Part shown: piece after piece, positions 1 to 10,636 of the stretch
Numbering within the stretch: position 1 is the stretch's first letter
Layout: every line of letters begins with the position of its first letter
NCBI GenBank assembly: GCA_026027325.1
Contig: JAMSLZ010000008.1
Coordinates: 682,001-746,000 of the forward strand
Length of the DNA stretch: 64,000 nucleotides
Reading direction: 5' to 3'
Source: Actinomucor elegans
Lineage: Eukaryota > Mucoromycota > Mucoromycetes > Mucorales > Mucoraceae
Made by a program: the position numbers and the translations under genes
The notes under the pieces: generated by a model
Database searches by the model: none
Told to the model about the DNA's origin: nothing
What the model saw: only the letters and a program-made list of their open reading frames with translations

Positions 1-149
1 AATACATATGTATTAATAAGTATCAGATGTAAACTACGTTATTAAGTCTTTCTTAGTTTCAAAACGATAGGTTTTTACTCACGGAAGTAACCACGAGAAG
101 GTGAAGACTGTCTACTTCCAAAAAGTCCCCCGGGTTCCTAGTCATAAAC

Positions 150-506
150 TTTGGTACTGCTGGAGAATGAAGACCTATCAAGGGACGACGCAGCATTCAG
201 GATTCCCGCAACATGAGACAAAACTCCCCAGATCCTTGTTGTATACCACGGTACTGCTGAAGTATGAAGTCTCATCAGAAGACGACGCAGCATTCAGGAT
301 TCGCGCAGCACAAACAATCCCCCAGATCCTTGCTATATGTTTTGGTACTGCTGAAGTATGAAGACCCAGTAGAGGAAAACGCAGCATTCAGGATTCTCGC
401 CACATATAACAACCCCCAGATCCTTTTGCAACATGTTTTGGTACTGCTGAAGAATGAAGTCCTAAGGAAGACGCAGCATCCAGGATTCTCGCAGATTATG
501 ACAAAG
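150..506. repeat. Degenerate ~95-bp tandem repeat array, about four copies
   Basis: The block GGTACTGCTG begins units at about 153, 250, 344 and 440, giving periods of 97, 94 and 96 bp. Each unit then carries GACGCAGCATTCAGGATTC-like and CCCCAGATCCTTG-like blocks with substitutions and small indels. The array ends in an A-rich tract (about 511-545). Open frames through it come from the repeat periodicity and are not convincing genes. The array may continue to the left of the window, since 60-150 shows only weak similarity to the unit. Confidence 0.8.
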
Positions 507-511
507 GGCAA

Positions 512-544
<33 letters not shown>

Positions 545-1154
545 AACGAATTTTATTTTGTTATTTTTTTTTTTTTTCAAGTTTATTTATTGATTCCAAA
601 CATGGCTGTTAATCTTTTTCACATGAAAAGTTCAACCTTATAAGAATGGATAATATAATAGATTCTACTGCAAGCGACAGCAATTTATTAATCTATAGTC
701 TGCTCTTAGTAAGTAGTGAAAATAAAGAAACTATTAATGATTCAGAAAACAGTTTCATCAAGAACCATGAGCAGCAGGAGCTAGAACTTTCTAGTCTTCT
801 AGATGCCAAATGGGGTCTTCATTGACTCCAATGAAAAATATGTTCGAACATTTTCTTTTGCTGCTAAAGTAGTTATCTGTGATGAATGTACCTTTTTTTT
901 TATTATATAGCAACGAGATCGATAGTATTGTTATAGCTGTTTTACAGATTTAGCAAATCAGTAACGAACACAATAGCTCCCACGAGCAGGGAAAAAAAAT
1001 ACAATTCTACTCAATATCAACTTTAGAGACCTTAAAGATTGGCACTTGGGTTGATGGATTACTGCATGATCAGGATGCGGTAAGCATACAATGCGGTGTA
1101 TCGATTGGCATATAACTTGCGTTTTTTCTTGAGTTTGTTTATAATTGAATTATG
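507..1154. other. A-rich tract, then non-coding spacer
   Basis: A long A tract with a few G interruptions (about 511-545) and a T-rich stretch follow the tandem array. The rest is AT-rich with stops in all frames. I see no gene or RNA. Confidence 0.5.
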
Positions 1155-1823
1155 CTACGTTGGCAGAAGTGCTAAAAGAGAACTATCAAAACGATGTGCA
1201 AATCGATACACAAATTGAAGAGGTAATTTATTTACAACCAAGTGCACTTTACCATGCTAGCCATATGCACCAGAAAAATCCAATGATAAGGACAATACGA
1301 ATAGTATATTAGCAAGTAAAGCACTCTGAAATGTTTTCGCTGGTTCATTCTATGGTTTTTGATATACTAAAATTTCTCTTTATCAAAATTACTGACGAAT
1401 CTTGTACTGAATTAAACGAAAACTCTTACCGTCATTATGCAAAGTACTGGCCATTTTCCGTTTTCATCAAACTTTAAATAAACGTTTTGCCATAATAGAT
1501 GACGCTCATCAATTCAATCTTGTTTGCATAAATGACTGCTTATTTACCTGCAGATTTTTCCACGACATCCAATTGTTGTTGTCGCACCTGAAACAAATTT
1601 TATTATTGAGCTTTTGAAATAATTTCTGCAAAAGTCCCAGCCTTGGGATATTATCGCATAAAGTAGTAAAACAGACAATTTGGTCTGAAAAATTACGCAA
1701 GTTAATACTTATTTCGGTATTGGCTATAAAAAAGCTACAGGTGACATCAATGACTTGTAAAGGTAAAACAGATTTTACTAAGCGGTTTGAATTTTCTAAC
1801 TCATCACAATGAATAGCTATCAT
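1155..1823 (-). pseudogene. Unassigned broken multi-exon gene
   Basis: On the minus strand an open frame runs from ATG 1823 to 1548 and ends at a good donor (CAG then GTAAAT). A 43-bp intron leads to 1504-1430, which ends at GTAAGA. A further intron leads to 1349, in the same phase. From 1349 the frame is protein-like but hits a TAG at 1257-1259, then stays open for 33 more codons to a second TAG at 1155-1157. The exon pieces read like real protein (WMSWKNLQ, LLWQNVYLKFDENGKW, LPLQFVYRFAHRFDSSLL). I do not recognise the family. The internal stop suggests a pseudogene. A missed small intron around the TAG, or a chance alignment of open segments, are the alternatives. Confidence 0.3.
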
Positions 1824-3089
1824 GCCTCAGTACTGGGGTAGTACACATCTTCGTACGCCAAAAAAAACAAGTTTTGTTGATTCGATATGCTGTCTACACT
1901 ATGAAGCCATGGATATAGTATACTGTTTTACTCGTCATCATAGCTGAATACCTTGTACTATTTTGTCTAAATACTTTACTGCTAATCTGATTTTATACAT
2001 GTGTCTGAAGTTAAAAGTTTTATTCAACGGAAAAAAAAAATGCAACTACTGTAGGATAATTATTTATTCATAAAATCTTGAGGGGTGTTTATACTATTTC
2101 TAAGTGTTGTGGATTATTTATAAGATGATGTTAATTAATAAACTAAAGACTTTCTAGATGCTATGCATCGAATATGCCAGAAAAATTAGAGAGTGATTGA
2201 TCTATGCTGCGTAAGAGGTTTGCGTAGTCGGAGTCTATTGCACCATTAGACTTACGAAATAGTTTCTTATTCGACAACTACAGTATTACAACGATTTCCA
2301 TGAAAAATACAATAAAAAACAGCGTTTTCAAATGTAGTAAGCATCATTACTATATGATGGTGAAAGCAAGTGATAGAATATTTTAAATACTTGTATTGAC
2401 AGTGTATTAATCTACGCTTTAGTTTTTTTCAACTGATCTCAATGTATCCTATGTCAGTATGACTATAAATCTGATGACATATGGTTGAAAAAAATACCTA
2501 CTATAAGCCATAGCGAGCGGAAATTGTTCCTGGAGTGGGTTGTTGATCTATAACAACGAGAAGTATCCCTGACAATCGGTTATTAGCACCATAGTAACAG
2601 AAGGTATTACACGATAGAAATGATGCCGTAGCTACAGGAAATCAGCGGCATAGCAACAAGAAGTAATTGCTGAAGGCACTGTTGGTAAAACATTATTTCT
2701 TTACTGCTGTACTCCTACTCAAAGAAACGTCACATTCAAGTACACAGAGCATTTTTTTTCCTTGGTTTTATTAGTGCCTTTTCCCTTTTGTTTAGCAACC
2801 TTTTCTCTAACAAAAAGAGTTCTTTAGAACAACAATACAATAGCAAACAAAGCCAACTACTATCATAGCCAAATAACCTTTCAAAAACCTCTTAAAAAAA
2901 CTTTTTTTTTGTAATTAGCTTGACTGTAACAAATAAGAAAAATTAATTAAACGCGCGTCTATTCCCTTGTTAGTCCAAGAAACCCCTACTCGGTCTTTTT
3001 CTCTTGTTCATCTGAATACAAAAAAGCAATCTCAAACGAAATCTCTACCGAGCCATACTTTGTATATTACACAAACCAAAAGAACAATC
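1824..3089. other. Spacer with the probable promoter of the 4E-T-like gene
   Basis: There is no convincing coding sequence. Around 2525-2690 there are loosely repeated GCATAGCAACAAGAAG-like blocks. From about 2745 to 3089 the plus strand becomes pyrimidine-rich with T tracts, as is usual ahead of fungal start codons, and leads to the ATG at 3090. Confidence 0.45.
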
Positions 3090-5298
3090 ATGTCCGATAA
3101 ACAAGATTCAGCGATAGTTATTCGCTATTCAAAGGAAGTCATGATAGGGCTTCATGATAGTCCACTTGTACAAAAGCCTGAATCCATGCCTTCGTTATTA
3201 ACTTGGTTTGGGTAAATGAAATCAAACAATAAGGGTCGAACCCTATGCTAATATTTGTGTTTAGAGAGGATCCCAATTCCCCAGCATCAAAAAACCTACT
3301 GAACGGTGTTATCATGACTCGAGCACCTAATGGTAAACTACCTGCAGCTTCTCGGAGGGACTTGTTACTAATAACAATAAGCAGATAAAAGCATAATTCT
3401 TGGTCCAACGAAAACCAACTTTGCTTCATCGTTATATGGAGGCTTGAAAAGAACAGATGATAATATATCGAAAGCACAGCAAGCTTCCAATTCAACAAGA
3501 CATAATCACAGACAAGTAAGACTTGATAAAAAAAAAAAAAAAAAAAAAAAAAGAAGCATCATCAACTTACATTGTTTCAAATAGTTGGATGAAAGATCAA
3601 ACAGCAATAACAATACAGGCTTGAAGGAATATCGTTCACCTCGTGGTCCTTCTTTTATGGGTGAAAAAGGATTCTCACACAACAAACCATCAGATAGAAA
3701 GTTTATGGGTTCATCACCACCAAACAAGAGAAATGAAAGATATAATGATCGAATAAATGATAATACAAAGAACAACGGAAGAAGTAAGTTGACTTATATA
3801 CACTATATCTTTACTAATTCAGCATAGATCTACATAATAATCGCAATAATAGACACAACAATGTTGGTACTAGTAATTATCATGATTTAGATACCAGTGA
3901 AAGAGTGCCAGAATGGATGGATTATACACCCGAAACTGAAGTCGATAAAGAAGAAGAGGATGTTCAAGCTCAATTTGCAAATGATTTAGAAGCATGGAAG
4001 TCTAATATGAAAAAGAGAGAAGGCATACAGGAAACCGTTTCTGCTAAGAAACCTGTTGAAGAATCACTAGCTACCCTGTCAGTCACTGAACCAATCAAAC
4101 CACAAGATCCTCTTGCTTTCTTTGAAGAAGCTACTAGTCCTGAACAACGCCGTGATCAAAAAGGCGGCTCTCGCTTTGCTAAATTCTTTGCTAAACGCGA
4201 AGAACCAACAATAGAACCAGTTAACCAAGAGCAACCAAAATCAATTAGTTTAAATGATCTATTCCAACAAGGACCCACTCAGCAGTCTTCCGCTTCTGCA
4301 CAGCCGACTTACAATCCACAGCAACAGCCTCGTGTATTCTCCGAAGAAGATATATTAAAGTCATTAGGTGCTAAAAAGACTGTTCATGAACCTGCTAAAT
4401 CAAATAATCAAACCAACGAAGATGCTATGGGTTTTAATAGAGTACTTCAAATTCTTTCTCAACCAAAACCAACTCTAAACGAAACAGTCATTGAAGAAAA
4501 AGCTTCACCTAAACTTCATACTAGTAATAAGGGTTCACCTATGATGACCGGTTCACCTGCAAGTAATCCTGATAACAAGCCTGCTTCATCCGCTGCTCGC
4601 TTTGGTAACAACTTACCTACTTCTGTATTACGTCAAATGAGCGCAAGATCATCAGAGGGTAGATCACCTTCTCTTCAGTCTGCTAAATCCACACCTCCAA
4701 CCACTCATACTACAGCTTCAACAAATATGCGTTATTCACCAGCCATGAAACAGCATTTACCTCCACACCTTCAACAACAACAATTGCCCAATGGTATTCC
4801 ATTACCTCCACAACAATATTTTGCTTATCAACAACAACAACAGCAACAACAGCCTTATTCTCCTGGCCATCCAATAATGGATCATCGTACTTTTGAACAG
4901 CTTATCCAATTCAATAACGGTACTGGTATGCCTCCACCTCCACCTCATTTAAGAAACACCAATGGAGCCAATGGAGAATTTTTACCTCCACATATGATGA
5001 TGCATCCTCCTTTACCTCCAGGACAAAGACCCATGATGACTCCACCTCCACCTCATCATTTTACTCAACAGCAATTACAGCAGCTGATGCAACAGCAGCA
5101 ACAACAGCAGGGCCGCTTCCCAATGCAACAACAACAACAGCAACAGAGAGATATGATGCCTCCTATGCCACCTCATGTAATGGCTAATGGTAATGTTTTT
5201 GTTTTTTTTAAAAAAAAAAAAAGATTGTGTACTAATGAAATGAAATAGGTATTCCTCCTCAGTTGTTTAATAAAAACCAAGGATGGGAACGTCAGTAA
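3090..5298 (+). CDS. 4E-T-like (EIF4ENIF1-type) eIF4E-binding protein
   Basis: Six exons: 3090-3211, 3265-3332, 3385-3515, 3585-3783, 3828-5189 and 5249-5298. They join in frame to a 643-residue protein. The family binds the cap-binding protein eIF4E and DDX6-type helicases in mRNA repression and decay. The N-terminus carries an eIF4E-binding-like RYSKEVMIGL (about residues 12-21), followed by ILGPTKTNFASS, VPEWMDYTPE, GSRFAKFF and PTSVLRQM blocks, in an order resembling 4E-T. The C-terminal half is low complexity with long Gln and Pro runs, as in P-body proteins. All introns are short with GT-AG ends. The third intron contains a long A tract and the fifth a T8A12-type tract. The start has A-rich upstream sequence and immediately precedes the binding motif. 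Assignment rests on motif order, not whole-length similarity; another eIF4E-binding protein is possible. Confidence 0.68.
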
Positions 5299-7604
5299 AT
5301 ACTTCCATCTTTGTCAGTAAAACAGTTTGAATGAAATAAAATATATTTTTTTGTTTTTCGTTCATGTTCTAAATTATTAACGTATCTGTGGAAAACATCG
5401 AGCTCAACAAATTATGCTATGATAGATCGGAGGTTGGAATTAAATGCAACAACTTCTTTTGAAATGGACCAACTTATCTGATGCGAAATTGGTCCGAAAT
5501 CGCTAGAGGTTGTGTGTGTTATGCCAGATTTTAAATTGAAATTTCTGCAGAAAGCCATATTGTTAACTTGATTGCTTAATGAAACCTGTAGAAAATCAAA
5601 TTTCCTTTCAAATGGCACACATTTTTGTAAGAAGCCTATTATGGAAAGTCCCTTAGCGATCGCTGTTAATTGTACTTGCAAACTCCAAGCTTTATATATG
5701 TTGAGTTCTCTTATCAAAACCTCAGTCCCATTCTTTTTGACATAATTTTCCGTACTTCATTATGTTGCTCATTGTTGTTATTATGATTTATGCACCCCTA
5801 TGTATTAATCTATGCTGATTTGTCCTTATTTCATTCATTAAGTGCTGGCATGCATTTTTTTTTGTAATAATCTGGTACATATTTCAAAAAGGGGCTGTAG
5901 GACAAAATACTGACTGAGGGGAGGCCGCCAGCGACTAGAATTGTCACTAAAGTAATATATAGAACTGGATGATTATAAACTCAAAAATAAGGGAATATAG
6001 TTTCTGATTATGATCGTCTTGATTAGCCATTGCATGTTCTTGTTTACCCAGTTTTTTCTTTAGCAAGTGAGTCAATATTTTTGGAGAAAAGTGTATGTAG
6101 ACATTAGTTGAAACGTTTCCTTGAATGATCGGATCGTAGTTAGCAGGTACATGCATAATTAACGAGACAGACAGCAGCTGCCAAATTTTATTTTACTACC
6201 ACCCGATCTCAAGCATTAATAGGTTGTACGATAGTCTCGTAGAAGTTATAGCTAACCACTATGATTCAAATAACCTTTTTCAGGTACGTTTTTATTATTG
6301 TTCTATATACATGGTTATATTCATTCTATTAACTTTAGTGATTCCATTTATCAAACAATTTTATTTACGTATTATAAATCATAAGCCTCTATTCCTAATT
6401 CACGGACAACGATCACATATGCAAAAGTTTTAAGTGAGCCAATTCCCTAACGGGAATCGATGGTATATTATTTGACACTCAAAGCTACCACCAAGACAAA
6501 AGAATATTTATTAATGGTGTGAATTGAAAAGACATGTGATAAGCCTCAACATGGAATTGGTGAATACAAAATGTATCTAGTTTTTACCATGATCACCAAC
6601 GGAAAATCTAAATACGGCAAAAATAGTATCTTGTCCATGAAAAAAGATATCGCAATCAACTTAACGCAGCCAAGGTGGATTCTTCATCGAAAGCTTTTGA
6701 GAGTAGCTTTAAGATAAATAGGCGTTTCTTATTACTGAAGCTTACCCCATCTAAAAAATGTTATTAAAGTTGAGTAGATTTATCCAACAAGAATGAAAAC
6801 TCAGGGAGGGTTGACTGGATTGTATTTCTACAACAAATTGTGCCTATCCTACTTATTGAGGCGTATAAAAAGCAAGTTGACAAAGAGCGAGATAGTTCGA
6901 AGAGAGTAGAAATACAAATAATGGATAAAAAGAATAGAAGCTTTACTTGCTTTGTCTAAAGCATGTGTTATATCGTTGTAATATTAAATCTGTCTATAAA
7001 AATTCGAAGTATATTGACCGTTAGATCAGCAAGTGATGCCTGTTCTTAAGCAACCACATACCACTTTTCGTCCTCACTATAAATCAGCACTACTTATCTC
7101 ATGCTGTATGTATTATCAAAACTCTCGACCCTAAGTGTCATGTCAGTGCAAGGCTTTTAAATCGAATTATAGGAATAACAAAAACAAAATCATGTCAAGG
7201 ACAAAGCCAAGTAAAAACATTGTGAACAAATTGAATAAGAACCGTTGTATTTCCTCTAATATTATCAGATGTAATTGGTTACTGGTGCGCGATATAATAG
7301 TGTTTTATAGTAAGATCACGCGAGCTGATAGAATAGTTTTTATTATTGATGAACAATTAGCCGGTTTAAAATGTGTCTATAAAGAAATTTTTCATTTTTG
7401 ACATATAATATATACTGAAAGCCTTCTGGTATTTGAACATGTATTGCAAAAAAATCGATTAAGTTTTAAGCCACTATCCTCAGTGAAATGCAAACCATAT
7501 GACATAAAACTTGATTATTTCCATAAAAACACGTTACAGCTTCATATTATAAGGGTTTATTCATTATAAAACATATCGGCAACACTGAATCCAAAGAAAT
7601 CAAT
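5299..7604. other. Long AT-rich spacer without a supported gene
   Basis: The 3' flank of the 4E-T-like gene is T-rich. The only longer frame is 101 codons on the minus strand (5412-5717), which has no recognisable motif, start context or splice signals. Other frames are shorter and of AT-rich composition. No RNA gene or repeat array is visible. Confidence 0.5.
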
Positions 7605-8141
7605 TCATGGACAAGAGGTTCTGTCAATTTCAGCAGCGCCTTGCTCTGTTTGTTCGCTTGCTTTGGCTTGCATTTCTGCATCACCAGCTACATGTCCCAA
7701 TGCATAATTCACATATCCCATCAAACGATCATACTCCCCATGTATCCTGCTTGGCTCGCCTCGACTTAATCTATTTTGAGCTTCTCGATACTTTCTATCT
7801 GCTTCCTCTTCTACACTATGCCCCGAACTTTGCCATGACTCCAATCCTGCTATTGAGCCTATAGCTGATTGTAGCTGTCCAGCGCGTTTCCAAAAAGAGC
7901 TTTTGAGCTTGAGAAGTTCTGGGTCCGTTGTTGTTTGCATTTCAGTGAAAGAGGATGAACCTTCATTTAGCGGAACGCCGAGATTTGCTGCCGAGTTTGC
8001 ATCTGGGCTAGTTCTTGGGTTGCTCGGGTAGTTGTATGGATTACTCAGATCTGGAATATCCGATTGTTGCGATTTATGCTGAGAAGATGGTACAGAAACT
8101 TCTGCAGTAGCTTGATTATTAGTTATAGGTAGATCCGACAT
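7605..8141 (-). CDS. CsbD-like / Hmp1-type mismatch and cruciform DNA recognition protein
   Basis: Single-exon gene of 178 residues. Residues 1-70 are low complexity, rich in Ser, Asn and Pro. Residues about 73-175 resemble the fungal Hmp1 group (named from Ustilago for binding mismatched and cruciform DNA) and CsbD-like proteins: an IGSIAGLESWQSSG block, then AEADRKY-like and YDRLMGYVNYALGHVAGDAE helices ending in an Ala/Gln/Glu-rich tail. The family usually has about 100 residues, so this copy has a long N-terminal extension. The biochemical role of these proteins is poorly known; some are stress induced. A TATA box lies about 47-60 bp upstream of the ATG. There are no close neighbours on either side. 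Confidence 0.6.
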   Translation of the reverse strand: MSDLPITNNQATAEVSVPSSQHKSQQSDIPDLSNPYNYPSNPRTSPDANSAANLGVPLNEGSSSFTEMQTTTDPELLKLKSSFWKRAGQLQSAIGSIAGLESWQSSGHSVEEEADRKYREAQNRLSRGEPSRIHGEYDRLMGYVNYALGHVAGDAEMQAKASEQTEQGAAEIDRTSCP

Positions 8142-8187
8142 GATTATATATGAAAACTAGGAGATATTTGGAATAATGAACTTTGAG

Positions 8188-8200
8188 CTTTATATACAAA
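8188..8200 (-). promoter_or_regulatory. TATA box of the CsbD/Hmp1-like gene
   Basis: The minus strand reads TTTGTATATAAAG here, about 47-60 bp upstream of the ATG at 8141. It stands out from the flanking sequence as a canonical TATATAAA-type element. Confidence 0.5.
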
Positions 8201-8610
8201 ATGCACAGTGACTTTTTTTTCTTTTTGAGCAGAAGCGTCAATGCAACGTCATTGCACCGTTTTTAGTTGTAAGTCATGAACCTCATCTGTTGATTTGTTC
8301 AAGTATAGGCTCTGGTTGTCTATAGCAATACTAGTTATTAAGAACTAAAGCTTGTTTTTTGAAGATGATATAACTTTTTGCTTATTGTTGGTTACCTAAC
8401 TTAATTATTAGGTGTATAAATAGTAAAGTAGATTAGTGGCAACTTGACAGGTGTGAGGGTTGATTTGAAGTTCCAATGAAAGAATTACCCCGACATCGTA
8501 TCAATCATTTTACTCATTACCTATACCAACATACTTAATTAAGCGAGCTGATTTATTAAAAACATACGTTTCCTTAACAATTTGGGATATGGATACCATT
8601 ACTTACCTCA

Positions 8611-8645
<35 letters not shown>

Positions 8646-10636
8646 ATTCAAAGTATAATTATACTCGATGTATCTGACATTATCAGTCCTTGGACGTTGT
8701 CCAATAACCATGATTTTCTAGACGTATAACTTACAAAAAAAAAGGTAAACCACGAATCTTATCTTAATCAACATAAAATAGAGACAAGGCTTTGAAACTT
8801 GAGGTAAATGTAGCCGATACATGCTCTTTTTACTTAGCCAATGGTCAGGCTAAAATGTCGACCCATAAATACTCTGGATAGCCGCTTGTAACTCTCCAAA
8901 AAGCAATTAAAATTACAAATTGTATACTAAGTAGCCTCAATGACTGACTAATCAAGAGAGATTGTTGAATTGCAATCAAATGTAGTATCTGGCGTAACTT
9001 CGAATGAATTTGAATGTAATGATTCTTCGTCTGCGATCTTTAATTTATAATTTGCATATCTTTTCGTAGCATCTGTTAAATAATTTACAGCAGAATTCCT
9101 GTTTACAGACTACCCGTAAACTGCTTCAAGATGTTGGTATCTTTCTGGTGGGAATTCATTTATATGTCTTCAAATAAAGTTTCACATCATCTTAGTTTTA
9201 TCGTATATATAATATCCTGTTATTGTAGTAGTATACATTACCTTTAATGGCCGTACAGTAGTAAGATTTAGACGGTTTATCTTGGTTTGATTCATCTGAT
9301 ACTTCTTTAATGTATCAGCATGGGGCTTTTGGAACTAAAAGCTTGTGTCAACTGATACAGGAAGATAGTGACCTGATGTTATAAAATCGTAACGAAATAA
9401 AACGCCTTGTTCTCTTACACCTAATTTTACTGTTCTTTTATTTTGTGGAGCACGAAGAAAGCATTTTCAAAGTATAGTCTATTAATAGTATAAGTTTCAT
9501 ATAACAGAGAATGCGCAAAGATATTTGTCTAGAATTGTGTTAAGTATAAAATACGGAAGATTTAACTGCATCTTTAAAGTATTAAAAATTCGTCTTTTAT
9601 CAAAGACAATGTCTTTATTATATAAATGACAAACGGAATTTATATCACTAAGATTTATAGTTAAACTATACGCAAAGTTTATTAACTCGTGTTTTAAATG
9701 TCGATAATTTATCATTAAAAGCAACACCAAATTTCATTTTAAAAAATCCTGTAATTTGATGTATTGAAGGAGAATCTTGTATTTGTTCAATTATCAATCG
9801 CCAATCAATATGCGTAAGGATCAATTAATAAAAACTTGCGAATTCGAAATTTGGGAAATGACACCTCCTTTAATCTTCAATGCAATACTACTATGATAAT
9901 AGCATGTAAACACGTAGAAGTATATTAAAAAAAATTATAAAATGTAAATTACACTTCAGGTGATGGAAGTATCATATAGTATTTAATTAGAATGTTGAAT
10001 TACGTCTGATTCACACGTTTTCCAAGTTTTGTTGTTTTGTGATGGATCACAATTTTATATGGAAAAAAAACTTGCTAAAAGTTACTTTAGATTATTATAA
10101 GCGATCTTTTGTTAGAAAGTGCGCCTCGAAAGCGAGATACTTACAGCTAAAATATAGTGAAGAAAATAGGCTTAAAGGGATATTCAAAACGTGAAAAAAA
10201 AAGGTATATAAATTGCTGAAGTGAAGCAGTCTAGCTCATTTGTAAGCTAATCTTCTCGCTACTTTCTCACTACTGATAGCGAAAGCTGTTTCCAATCTGA
10301 AATAATGCAAGTTTCTCTAGTTTAAAGACATTATGTCCAAGCGTCCAATGAAAAATAGGTTATACATGGAGGTTCCTCGATATACATTAAACAGCAAAGC
10401 CTCTACTGCATTAATAGCGATATACTCCTACGAAGAAAATCTTCAAAAAGTTCCAATTTGAAGGCTTACGTGTTTTTTCAAGCGAACTGAGCTCGATTTG
10501 CGACAACAGTACCATTGGTTACCACAGGAAAAGAGGCGTCACATCCAATGTATTTCAGTCCTCGTAAGAATTAAAAAAAAATAAAAAAAATAAAATAAAA
10601 AGACTTTTCTTCCTTCTCTATCGTATTTGCTCCTCA
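8201..10636. other. AT-rich spacer upstream of eIF2A
   Basis: No coding region is supported. A long A tract lies at about 8614-8642. The longest frame (9497-9730, minus, 77 codons) is Leu/Ile/Asn-rich from AT composition only. The last 80 bp before eIF2A (10572-10636) has an A/T-tract followed by a CT-rich segment, as expected for a promoter and 5' leader. Confidence 0.5.

Noticed and set aside
101..593. Overlapping 86- to 109-codon frames at the left edge
   Set aside because: They are translations of the ~95-bp tandem repeat and the adjoining A tract; the repeated peptide blocks follow the DNA period.
3212..3264. GGGTCGAACCCT in the first intron of the 4E-T-like gene as a tRNA T-arm
   Set aside because: No acceptor stem, D-arm or anticodon arm can be folded around it and it lies inside a well-defined intron.
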